Shown here: piece by piece, positions 1-5,749 of the stretch
Layout of the letters: every line of letters begins with the position of its first letter
How positions within the stretch are numbered: the first letter of the stretch is position 1
Assembly (NCBI GenBank): GCA_019422905.1
Contig: JAHZCM010000053.1
Location: 1-8,708, forward strand
Reading direction: 5' to 3'
DNA from: Oscillospiraceae bacterium
GTDB taxonomy: Bacteria > Bacillota > Clostridia > Oscillospirales > Acutalibacteraceae
Length of the DNA stretch: 8,708 nucleotides
Notes under the pieces: generated by a model
What the model was told of the DNA's origin: nothing
What the model saw: only the letters and a program-made list of their open reading frames with translations
The model's database searches: none
Position numbers and translations under genes: made by a program

Positions 1-1
1 T

Positions 2-829
2 ACCTCCGACCACCGGGAAGCGCTTGAAAACGGGAAAAACGTGCTGTACGGCATCTATAAAATCAAGGAAATCCTCGATGTGCACCGCGTGCTGGTCGCG
101 ATTGAGGACAACAAGCCCGATGCGATCGAGGCACTGAGGAAAATTGCGGATGATCCGCAGATGGACCCGAACGACGAGGTGCGCATTTTGCCGCTTCATG
201 CCAGCTACCCGCAGGGCGCTGAGAAGGTGCTCGTGCAGGCGTGTACGGGCCGGAAGGTTCCGGCAGGCGGGCTTCCGGCGGATGTGGGCTGTCTCGTCAT
301 GAATATCGCATCCGTTTCGTTCCTCGCAAGCTACATGAAAACCGGTATGCCGCTGACGCTCAAGCGCGTTACGGTGGACGGCAGCGCGGTTCGGAACCCG
401 CAAAACGTCAGCGTGCCCATCGGCACAAAGATCGCGGAGCTGATGGAATTCTGCGGCGGCTATCGGGAGGAACCGAAAAAAATCATCATGGGCGGCCCGA
501 TGATGGGCGTCGCCGTGACGACCGACGAGCTGCCCGTTCTGAAGCAGAACAACGGCCTGCTCGCTTTCGGGGAGCAGGAGGCGCGGCTGATGGAGCCGAC
601 GGATTGCATCCGCTGCGGGCGTTGCGTGGCGGCATGTCCTATGCATCTCCTGCCCACAAAGCTCGAAAAGTTTGCGGAGCGCAAGGATACGGAGATGCTG
701 AAAGCCCTCGATATTATGTCTTGTATGGAATGCGGCTGCTGCTCGTATTCCTGCCCGGCGGGCCGCCGCATTGTGCAGGCGATTCGCCTCGGGAAATTCT
801 ATGTGAAGAAGGAGGGCGCAAAGAAATGA
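2..829 (+). CDS. rnfC: RnfC, electron transport complex subunit C (5' truncated)
   Basis: This is the C-terminal 275 residues of RnfC, the peripheral iron-sulfur subunit of the Rnf complex, thought to exchange electrons with NAD(H) at the cytoplasmic face. The reading frame is open from base 2, and the residues before the GTG at 41 (TSDHREALENGKN) still read like RnfC, so that GTG is internal and the true start lies upstream of the window. Two ferredoxin-like CX2CX2CX3CP motifs are visible, the first at bases 605-640 (CIRCGRCVAACP) and the second at 722-757 (CMECGCCSYSCP, with one extra Cys). Family members are usually about 440 residues, so roughly 160 N-terminal residues, including much of the nucleotide/FMN-binding part, are missing. 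The stop overlaps the rnfD start in an ATGA, which implies translational coupling. Identity is very secure because the downstream order is DGEAB. Confidence 0.96.
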   Translation, partial: TSDHREALENGKNVLYGIYKIKEILDVHRVLVAIEDNKPDAIEALRKIADDPQMDPNDEVRILPLHASYPQGAEKVLVQACTGRKVPAGGLPADVGCLVMNIASVSFLASYMKTGMPLTLKRVTVDGSAVRNPQNVSVPIGTKIAELMEFCGGYREEPKKIIMGGPMMGVAVTTDELPVLKQNNGLLAFGEQEARLMEPTDCIRCGRCVAACPMHLLPTKLEKFAERKDTEMLKALDIMSCMECGCCSYSCPAGRRIVQAIRLGKFYVKKEGAKK

Positions 830-1782
830 ATAAACTGATTGTTTCATCGTCCCCGCATTTCCACGCGAAGGATACCACGGCTACCATCATGCTGGACGTG
901 ATTATCGCGCTGGTACCGGCGATGATCGCCTCGGTGATCCTCTTCGGCTTCCGGGCGGCGGTCATTATTCTCACCTGTGTCGCGGCCTGCGTGCTCAGCG
1001 AGTATATTTCGCGCCGCGTAATGAAGCGGCGTCAGACGGTGGGCGACCTCTCCTGTGTCGTCACCGGTATTCTGCTCGCGATGAACCTGCCGGTCTCGAT
1101 CAGCCCGATCATTGCGGCATTCGGCGGGGTGATCGCCATCGTCGTCGTAAAGCAGATGTTCGGCGGCATCGGGCAGAACTTTGTGAACCCGGCGCTGACC
1201 GCGCGCATCATCCTGATGAATTCCTTCCCGGCGAAAATGACGGCGTGGACCGCGCCGATGGATCACGCTTTTGCGGACGCCGTCACCACGGCGACGCCGC
1301 TCGGCATTCTCGGGGAGGGCACCGGTGAAGCGCTTCCCTCGTATCTCGACATGTTCCTCGGCAATACGGGCGGATGCCTCGGCGAAACGTGCGCGCTTGC
1401 GCTACTGATCGGCGGCATATACCTTGTCGTCCGCCGTGTCATCAGCCCGGTGATCCCGGTTACATATCTCGCGACGGCGGCGCTGCTGTCGTTCGTGCTC
1501 GGGCGCGATCCGCTTATCGACCTGCTTTCGGGCGGCCTGATGCTCGGCGCGATCTTTATGGCGACCGACTATACCACAAGCCCGATCAATTTCGGCGGAC
1601 GCATCGTCTATGCTGTGGGCTGCGGCGTGCTGACGATTTTGATCCGTGAATTCGGCTCTCTGCCGGAGGGTGTTTCCTATTCCATCGTTCTGATGAATAT
1701 TCTTGTGCCGCTGATCGAGCGCTTCGTGAAGCCGCGGGCGTTTGGCAAGCTGAAGGCCGGAAAGGCGGGTGCTGCGAAATGA
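826..1782 (+). CDS. rnfD: RnfD, membrane FMN-carrying subunit of the Rnf complex
   Basis: This 318-residue integral membrane protein belongs to the RnfD/NqrB family and carries electrons through the membrane part of the Rnf complex. The ATG at 826 overlaps the rnfC stop, and the protein begins MNKLIVSSSPHF, a typical RnfD start; the frame is open further upstream to 241, but that part lies inside rnfC and is not coding. Several hydrophobic segments are visible, for example around residues 21-40, 44-58 and 91-109. The segment GIGQNFVNPAL is characteristic of the family. The motif DAVTTATPL at residues 151-159 matches the covalent FMN attachment site, with Thr157 the expected flavinylated residue. 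The family consensus usually has Gly at the second position and Gly or Ser before AT; here these are Ala and Thr. The gene ends in an ATGA overlap with rnfG. Family assignment is firm; ion specificity (Na+ or H+) cannot be read from it. Confidence 0.96.
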   Translation: MNKLIVSSSPHFHAKDTTATIMLDVIIALVPAMIASVILFGFRAAVIILTCVAACVLSEYISRRVMKRRQTVGDLSCVVTGILLAMNLPVSISPIIAAFGGVIAIVVVKQMFGGIGQNFVNPALTARIILMNSFPAKMTAWTAPMDHAFADAVTTATPLGILGEGTGEALPSYLDMFLGNTGGCLGETCALALLIGGIYLVVRRVISPVIPVTYLATAALLSFVLGRDPLIDLLSGGLMLGAIFMATDYTTSPINFGGRIVYAVGCGVLTILIREFGSLPEGVSYSIVLMNILVPLIERFVKPRAFGKLKAGKAGAAK

Positions 1783-2327
1783 AGCTGCAAGCAAAGACCA
1801 TTCTTGTGCCGGCCTTGACGCTGTTTGCCATCTGTCTTGTCGTCACGGCGCTTTTGGCGGGGACAAACCTGCTGACGAAGGATCAGATCGCCGAGCAGGC
1901 GCGCGTGACCGCGGAGGAATCGCGCAAGATCGTGCTCAGCGACGCGGAAGCCTTTGAGGAGCAGGACGGCTGCTATGTAGGCATGGCGAACGGAGAAATC
2001 GTCGGCTATGTGTTCGAAACCGAGGCGAAGGGCTACGGCGGCACGATGAAGGTCATGACCGGCATCCGCGCCGACGGCAATGTCACCGGCGTCGTGATCC
2101 TTGAGCACGGTGAAACGCCGGGCCTTGGCGCAAATGCGGAGCGCACGTCGTTTACGGACCAATACAAGCAGGCGGCGCCGGAGGGCGGCATCACGCTTGT
2201 AAAGAATAAAACGCCCACGGAGGGCGAGGTCGAAGCGCTGACCGGCGCGACGATCACAAGCCGCGCCGTGACGACGGCGGTCAATGAAGCGATTGAACGG
2301 TTTAACGCCCTGAAGGGAGGGGATTGA
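1779..2327 (+). CDS. rnfG: RnfG, membrane-anchored FMN subunit of the Rnf complex
   Basis: RnfG (182 residues) is anchored by one N-terminal membrane helix (about residues 6-28) and carries a covalent FMN facing the outside of the membrane. The FMN-binding-domain signature LTGATITSRAV spans residues 154-164, and Thr158 is the expected attachment residue. The segment ETPGLGA, about 40 residues before it, is also typical of RnfG/NqrC. The ATG at 1779 overlaps the rnfD stop, and no better upstream start exists. The gene ends at 2327, one base before the rnfE start codon, with the rnfE ribosome binding site inside its last codons. The length is at the short end for RnfG but all core elements are there. 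Covalent flavinylation requires the ApbE transferase, which is not in this window. Confidence 0.95.
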   Translation: MKLQAKTILVPALTLFAICLVVTALLAGTNLLTKDQIAEQARVTAEESRKIVLSDAEAFEEQDGCYVGMANGEIVGYVFETEAKGYGGTMKVMTGIRADGNVTGVVILEHGETPGLGANAERTSFTDQYKQAAPEGGITLVKNKTPTEGEVEALTGATITSRAVTTAVNEAIERFNALKGGD

Positions 2328-2328
2328 T

Positions 2329-3027
2329 ATGGCGAAGAATCTGAAGCAGGAATTCACAAAGGGGATTCTTAAGGAAAACCCGGTTCTGCGCTTAATGCTG
2401 GGTACCTGCGCGACGCTTGCCGTCACGACGGCGGCGTCCAATGCGATCGGCATGGGTCTTGCGACGACCTTCGTGCTCGTCTGCTCCAACGCCGCCATTT
2501 CGCTCCTGAAAAAGGTAATTCCCGATAAGGTGCGTATTCCGGCGTATATCACGATCATCGCCGGCTTCGTCACGATCGTGCAGCTTCTTGTCAAGGCATT
2601 CGTGCCGTCGCTCGATAAATCGCTCGGCGTATTCCTGCCGCTCATCGTCGTGAACTGCATCATTCTAGGCAGAGCGGAGATGTATGCGAGCAAGAACAAG
2701 GTACTCCCGAGCATCGTGGACGGCCTCGGCATGGGCGTGGGCTTCACGGCTGCACTGCTTGCGATGGGCATTATCCGCGAGCTGCTCGGCGCGGGAACCG
2801 TGTTCGGATTCCCGATCCTTTCCGGATTTATGGACCCGATTATCATCTTCCTGCTTCCGCCGGGCGGCTTCTTCGTCTTCGGCATCCTGATTGCCGTTGC
2901 AGGCAAGCTCTCGTCGGAGGGCAAAGCGCCGGAGGCCATGGGCTGCGCGGCCTGCCCGCTTGCGGAATCCTGTACGAAGATTCAGGAAAAGTGTGCGGAA
3001 AAGACGGGGGAAGGAGCGGCTGAATAA
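2329..3027 (+). CDS. rnfE: RnfE, integral membrane Fe-S subunit, with a cysteine-rich C-terminal tail
   Basis: RnfE (232 residues) is one of two homologous polytopic membrane subunits that, with RnfA, are known to hold an intramembrane [2Fe-2S] cluster between them. The two family cysteines are visible at Cys27 (LGTCATLAVTT) and Cys110 (VVNCIILGRAE). The usual Pro after the first Cys is Ala here. About six hydrophobic segments run up to residue ~193. After the last helix comes a polar tail of about 40 residues with four cysteines at 206, 209, 215 and 222 (GCAACPLAESC... KC), ending GEGAAE. A strong GGGAGGGG site at 2315-2322 precedes the ATG at 2329. The stop shares its last base with the rnfA ATG (TAATG). 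Family assignment is firm; the role of the tail is unknown to me. Confidence 0.95.
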   Translation: MAKNLKQEFTKGILKENPVLRLMLGTCATLAVTTAASNAIGMGLATTFVLVCSNAAISLLKKVIPDKVRIPAYITIIAGFVTIVQLLVKAFVPSLDKSLGVFLPLIVVNCIILGRAEMYASKNKVLPSIVDGLGMGVGFTAALLAMGIIRELLGAGTVFGFPILSGFMDPIIIFLLPPGGFFVFGILIAVAGKLSSEGKAPEAMGCAACPLAESCTKIQEKCAEKTGEGAAE

Positions 3028-3638
3028 TGGACTTTAAGGTTTTGGTCGGCGTTTTTCTCGCCGCAATCCTCACGGAAAACTACATTTTGAATAAATTTCT
3101 CGGCATCTGCCCGTTCCTCGGCGTGTCGAAAAAGCTCAATACGGCTGTCGGCATGAGCTGTGCCGTCACGGTCGTCATGGTCATTGCCACGGCGGTCACA
3201 TGGCCGGTGTACACCTATGTGCTTGTGCCGAACGATCTCGACTATCTGCAGACCATCGTGTTCATCCTGATTATTGCGGCGCTCGTACAGCTGCTTGAAA
3301 TCATTCTGCGCAAGTACATGCCGCCGCTCTACAACGCGCTCGGCATCTATCTGCCGCTGATCACAACGAACTGCGCCGTGCTCGGCGTCACGATGCTGGT
3401 ACTCGAAAAGGGCGCTGCGGACCCGAACTTCGGTTATGTCGCCTCGCTCGTGAACGCCTTCGGCGCAGGTATCGGTTTCCTCGTTGCGATGGTGCTTTTT
3501 GCAGGCGTGCGCGAGCGGCTGGAGCTGTGCGATGTGCCGGCTTTCCTCAAGGGTCTGCCGATCACATTGATCGCCGCATCGCTCGTTGCGGTGTCGTTCC
3601 TCGGCTTTAACGGCATTGTGGACGGCCTGCTCGCCTGA
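3027..3638 (+). CDS. rnfA: RnfA, integral membrane Fe-S subunit of the Rnf complex
   Basis: RnfA (203 residues) is the membrane partner of RnfE; both belong to the Rnf/Nqr family of inverted-topology homologues. It starts MDFKVLVGVFLAAILTENYI, and the conserved cysteines are Cys28 (LGICPFLGVSKK) and Cys116 (TTNCAVLGVTM), the expected ligands of the [2Fe-2S] cluster shared with RnfE. Six hydrophobic segments can be picked out. It is about 10 residues longer than the usual ~191-193 residue RnfA, mostly from the last part (FLGFNGIVDGLLA). The AAGGAG site at 3010-3015 sets the ATG at 3027, which overlaps the rnfE stop by one base. Identity is secure. Confidence 0.96.
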   Translation: MDFKVLVGVFLAAILTENYILNKFLGICPFLGVSKKLNTAVGMSCAVTVVMVIATAVTWPVYTYVLVPNDLDYLQTIVFILIIAALVQLLEIILRKYMPPLYNALGIYLPLITTNCAVLGVTMLVLEKGAADPNFGYVASLVNAFGAGIGFLVAMVLFAGVRERLELCDVPAFLKGLPITLIAASLVAVSFLGFNGIVDGLLA

Positions 3639-3658
3639 GCGCCGCCCGCTTTATCTGA

Positions 3659-3675
3659 AACGAAAGGAGTTCGTT
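3659..3675 (+). promoter_or_regulatory. Small hairpin presenting the rnfB ribosome binding site in its loop
   Basis: The inverted repeat AACGAA (3659-3664) / TTCGTT (3670-3675) is perfect over 6 bp. The 5-nt loop between the arms is AGGAG, the Shine-Dalgarno sequence of rnfB, 8 nt before its ATG. The stem is AT-rich and weak (two GC pairs), so it may only expose the site or tune rnfB translation. The arrangement is seen directly; any function is inference. Confidence 0.45.
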
Positions 3676-3677
3676 CC

Positions 3678-4469
3678 ATGGAAATTCTGATTCCGATTCT
3701 GATCGTTGCTGGTATCGGTCTTTTGGCCGGTATCATCCTTGCGATCGCTTCCGTGGTCATGGCCGTGCCGAAGGACGAAAAGGCGGAGGCTGTGCTGGAG
3801 GTTCTGCCCGGCGCAAACTGCGGCGCTTGCGGCTTCTCCGGCTGTTCCGGCTATGCCGCCGCGCTCTCAAAGGGCGAGGCGAAGGTCGGCCTGTGCTCGC
3901 CCGGCGGCGAGGAATGCGCCAAGGCCTGTGCCGAGGTGCTCGGTGTCGGCGAGGTGGCGGTCGAAAAGAAAACGGCGCTCGTGCACTGTATGGGCAGCTA
4001 CGATATGACCAGCGACAAAATGAACTACGATGGTATCCAGAGCTGCTCGGCATCCACGTTTCTCGCAGGCGGCATCACAAGCTGCCGCTTTGGCTGTATG
4101 GGTATGGGCGACTGTGCGGCGGTATGTCCCTACGGTGCGATCAGCGTCTGCAACGGCATGGCGTCGATAGACCCCGCGAAGTGCAAGGGTTGCTCGCAGT
4201 GCGTGGCGGCGTGCCCGAAGGGGCTGATCAGCTTTGTACCGCTCAAGAAGCAGGCCGTTGTGCGCTGCTCCAACTGCGATAAGGGCGCACAGACGATGAA
4301 GGTCTGCAAGATCGGCTGCATCGGCTGTATGAAATGTGTGAAATCCTGCGAATACGGTGCGGTGAAGGTTGAGAATTTCTGCGCGAAGGTCGATCCCGCC
4401 AAATGCACGGGCTGCGGCAAATGCGTGGAGGCCTGTCCGCGGCATATCATCACACTGCTGGAGGTATGA
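3678..4469 (+). CDS. rnfB: RnfB, polyferredoxin subunit of the Rnf complex
   Basis: RnfB (263 residues) is the membrane-anchored polyferredoxin thought to accept electrons from soluble reduced ferredoxin. An N-terminal membrane helix (about residues 3-30) is followed by the Fe-S domain NCGACGFSGC with ligands Cys48, 51, 56 and 73. Then come ferredoxin-like motifs: Cys136/140/146/150 (CRFGCMGMGDCAAVCP), Cys169/172/175/179 (CKGCSQCVAACP), Cys214/217/220/224 (CIGCMKCVKSC) and Cys243/246/249/253 (CTGCGKCVEACP). Cys197, 200 and 210 (CSNCDKG...C) may complete a further site. The length and multi-cluster plan match clostridial RnfB, which is longer than the proteobacterial form. The AAAGGAG site at 3663-3669 sets the ATG. 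rnfB is the last gene of the rnfCDGEAB order. No clear intrinsic terminator follows. Confidence 0.96.
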   Translation: MEILIPILIVAGIGLLAGIILAIASVVMAVPKDEKAEAVLEVLPGANCGACGFSGCSGYAAALSKGEAKVGLCSPGGEECAKACAEVLGVGEVAVEKKTALVHCMGSYDMTSDKMNYDGIQSCSASTFLAGGITSCRFGCMGMGDCAAVCPYGAISVCNGMASIDPAKCKGCSQCVAACPKGLISFVPLKKQAVVRCSNCDKGAQTMKVCKIGCIGCMKCVKSCEYGAVKVENFCAKVDPAKCTGCGKCVEACPRHIITLLEV

Positions 4470-4486
4470 ATCCGTTCCGCCAAAAG

Positions 4487-4497
4487 GCTATAATAGC
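4487..4497 (+). promoter_or_regulatory. Possible -10 element upstream of the esterase gene
   Basis: A perfect TATAAT at 4489-4494 lies about 50 nt before the esterase start codon, with expected transcription start near 4501. It sits inside a small dyad, GCTA-taa-TAGC (4487-4497). No convincing -35 box is found 16-18 nt upstream (ATGAAT-like sequence there), so the promoter may be weak, need an activator, or be chance. It would separate the hydrolase from the rnf operon. Confidence 0.4.
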
Positions 4498-4546
4498 GGG
4501 ACGAGGATTATAAAGACGGCACTGAACAGAGAAGGAGCGGTTCAAA

Positions 4547-5500
4547 ATGGAAATCAGCCGTGTCCTGTATTCCGATGCGCGAAGCGCCTATGAGGTGACG
4601 TATACGCCGGATATCGTGTTTGCGCATAGGGAGACGGGCGATCTGGCGCTGCAGCTTCTGTCTCCGGTTACGCCGGATATTCCGCGCCCGCAGAATCACG
4701 CGCTCTATGCCAAAATCAACAAGGAGCATAAGCGTCCGGAACCGCCGAAGGATACCCGCGTGTTTCCGCTGATTGTCGATGTGCCGGGTTCCGGCTGGAG
4801 CGGTGCCGAGGGCTATGCGCATGTGCCCAGAATGGTGGAGCTTGCAAAGCAGGGGTTTGTCGTCGCAAGCATCGCGTACCGCGGCACGTTTAAGGATCAC
4901 GTCCGGTTTCCCGCTGCGGTGCAGGATACGAAGGAGGCGATCCGTTTCCTGCGCGCAAACGCCGCGATATACCATATCGACCCCGCGCACGTCACCCTTT
5001 TGGGCGATTCCTCCGGCGGCCATACGGTGGCGATGGCGGCGCTGACGGGCGAGGAAAGCCGCTTCAATATCGGTGAGCATCTGGACCAGAGCACGAACGT
5101 CAATGCGTGCGTTATCTTTTATGGGCCGAACGATCTGCTGAATCTGGTGCCGGATTGTTTGCAGGAAGGGAAAAAGCTGCGCCCCGGCGAGGGCGAATAT
5201 CCCTTTGAGGCGCGCGAAATTTTTGACGAAGATTTTCTGGCGGACCCGGCGGGCATGCTGGCGGACGCCAGCCCGATCAACTATATTCAGAAGGATAAGA
5301 AGCTGCCGCCCTTCCTGCTTTTGCAGGGAGAGGAGGACCCGATTATCCCGATGGCGCAGGGCCTGCGTTTCTGCGAGAAGGTGCGGGCCTGCGGCGGCAG
5401 GGCGGAGTTTGTCAAGATTGCCGCGGCCGGCCACGGAACCGGCTGCTGGACGCCGGAGGCCATGCAATTGGTTGCGCAATTCCTGAAGGCGTACAACTGA
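4547..5500 (+). CDS. Alpha/beta-hydrolase, esterase/lipase-like (BD-FAE-like group)
   Basis: This 317-residue cytoplasmic protein has no signal peptide or membrane segment and shows the alpha/beta-hydrolase fold of carboxylesterases and carbohydrate acetylesterases. The catalytic triad can be placed: Ser155 in GDSSG (residues 153-157), Asp264 in EEDPIIP and His296 in AAGHG. Supporting family features are VASIAYRG followed by FPAAVQDTKEAIRFLRANA and HIDPAHVTLLGDSSGGH. The usual HGGG oxyanion-hole motif is replaced by DVPGSGW (about residues 79-85). The first ~65 residues are less typical and may form a cap. GAAGGAG at 4531-4537 sets the ATG. The gene stands between the rnf and hyd genes with 77 nt before it; the next promoter begins 8 nt after its stop. 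The natural substrate is unknown to me; an acyl or acetyl ester is the general expectation for the fold. Confidence 0.85.
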   Translation: MEISRVLYSDARSAYEVTYTPDIVFAHRETGDLALQLLSPVTPDIPRPQNHALYAKINKEHKRPEPPKDTRVFPLIVDVPGSGWSGAEGYAHVPRMVELAKQGFVVASIAYRGTFKDHVRFPAAVQDTKEAIRFLRANAAIYHIDPAHVTLLGDSSGGHTVAMAALTGEESRFNIGEHLDQSTNVNACVIFYGPNDLLNLVPDCLQEGKKLRPGEGEYPFEAREIFDEDFLADPAGMLADASPINYIQKDKKLPPFLLLQGEEDPIIPMAQGLRFCEKVRACGGRAEFVKIAAAGHGTGCWTPEAMQLVAQFLKAYN

Positions 5501-5507
5501 TGCGGAC

Positions 5508-5536
5508 TTGACGTTTGCGCGGGGCCGTATTATAAT
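5508..5536 (+). promoter_or_regulatory. Sigma-A type promoter of the TM1266-hydG-hydF operon
   Basis: TTGACG (5508-5513, 5 of 6 consensus) and TATAAT (5531-5536, perfect) are separated by 17 nt, the optimal spacing. Transcription should start near 5543, just 3' of the esterase stop at 5500. This is by far the best promoter in the window and gives the hydrogenase maturation genes a leader of about 207 nt. Confidence 0.88.
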
Positions 5537-5546
5537 CAAACCATAG

Positions 5547-5628
5547 TCGGCTGCCAAAGCGTATTCTGCGGCATGCCGGTAAAGCAATTTTTCGTTCTGC
5601 ACACAAGGCGACGCCGCGTGGAAGCCGA
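5547..5628 (+). ncRNA. Candidate riboswitch aptamer-like domain in the hyd leader
   Basis: TCGGCTGCCA (5547-5556) can pair with TGGAAGCCGA (5619-5628): nine Watson-Crick pairs interrupted by one G-A mismatch (5553/5622). This forms a closing helix (P1) around a ~62-nt interior. Inside, GCGGC (5568-5572) can pair with GCCGC (5613-5617), and smaller hairpins are possible (CGG-catg-CCG at 5569-5578, GGC-gac-GCC at 5607-5615). The 3' strand of P1 is also the 5' strand of an antiterminator that pairs with 5671-5680, so P1 and antiterminator exclude each other. That is the layout of a transcriptional OFF riboswitch. I recognise no known class: TPP, SAM-I, FMN, cobalamin, c-di-GMP, Moco, THF, glycine, preQ1, fluoride and ZTP core motifs are not apparent. 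The ligand is unknown; a protein- or RNA-responsive attenuator is the alternative. The base pairing is seen; the regulatory role is inference. Confidence 0.6.
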
Positions 5629-5680
5629 AAAAGCATAGAGGATTTGGGCGGGCCTGCGCGGCCCGTCTGGTTTGGCTTCC
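5620..5680 (+). promoter_or_regulatory. Antiterminator alternative to the leader terminator
   Basis: GGAAGCCGAA (5620-5629) pairs with TTTGGCTTCC (5671-5680) over 10 bp with a single G-U, capturing the first seven bases of the terminator 5' arm. A second register exists: GCCGAAAAAGCA (5624-5635) pairs with TGCTTTTCGGC (5681-5691) over 11 bp with one bulged A, which would also break the terminator. The helix encloses a local hairpin at 5646-5668 (GGGCGGGCC / GGCCCGTCT, loop TGCGC), which brings the two strands together. Two independent complementary registers make chance pairing unlikely. Confidence 0.6.
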
Positions 5681-5704
5681 TGCTTTTCGGCGGGAAGCCT
5701 TTTT
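5674..5704 (+). terminator. Intrinsic terminator within the hyd leader (attenuator)
   Basis: GGCTTCCTGC (5674-5683) pairs with GCGGGAAGCC (5690-5699) in a 10-bp stem with one T-G wobble and a 6-nt loop (TTTTCG), followed by five T (5700-5704). It lies about 160 nt downstream of the promoter start and 45 nt before the first start codon, and no second promoter is visible between it and the gene. It therefore should control read-through into the hyd genes. It could also stop any read-through from the esterase gene. Confidence 0.85.
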
Positions 5705-5731
5705 GCTGCGGAACGCAAGGGGCAAGGATCT

Positions 5732-5739
5732 AAGGAGGG
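5732..5739 (+). promoter_or_regulatory. Strong ribosome binding site of the TM1266-family gene
   Basis: AAGGAGGG lies 10 nt before the ATG at 5750 and fixes that start. It is outside the terminator hairpin, so the leader would act on transcription rather than by hiding this site. Confidence 0.75.
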
Positions 5740-5749
5740 AAAGTGATTT

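Noticed and set aside
241..825. In-frame upstream extension of rnfD from an internal ATG-like start
   Set aside because: It overlaps rnfC in another frame and is not RnfD-like; the RnfD family start is at 826 in the usual ATGA overlap.
1677..2939. 420-residue open frame on the minus strand across rnfD, rnfG and rnfE
   Set aside because: It lies antisense to three clear rnf genes, has no family resemblance and is low-complexity in places; it is a shadow of GC-rich coding sequence.
4470..4546. Intrinsic terminator after rnfB
   Set aside because: Only short dyads (CCGC/GCGG and GCTA/TAGC) without a following T-run are present; no terminator can be supported.
5605..5618. Sequence AAGGCGACGCCGCG resembling the T-box consensus AGGGTGGNACCGCG
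   Set aside because: The essential UGGN bulge that pairs with the tRNA acceptor end is changed to CGAC. There is no recognisable Stem I region, and the terminator competes with a different segment (5620-5629). The match is probably chance.
5547..5704. 6S RNA, SRP RNA, tmRNA or RNase P RNA
   Set aside because: No conserved core motifs of these RNAs are seen, and the promoter-switch-terminator-gene layout fits a cis-acting leader better.
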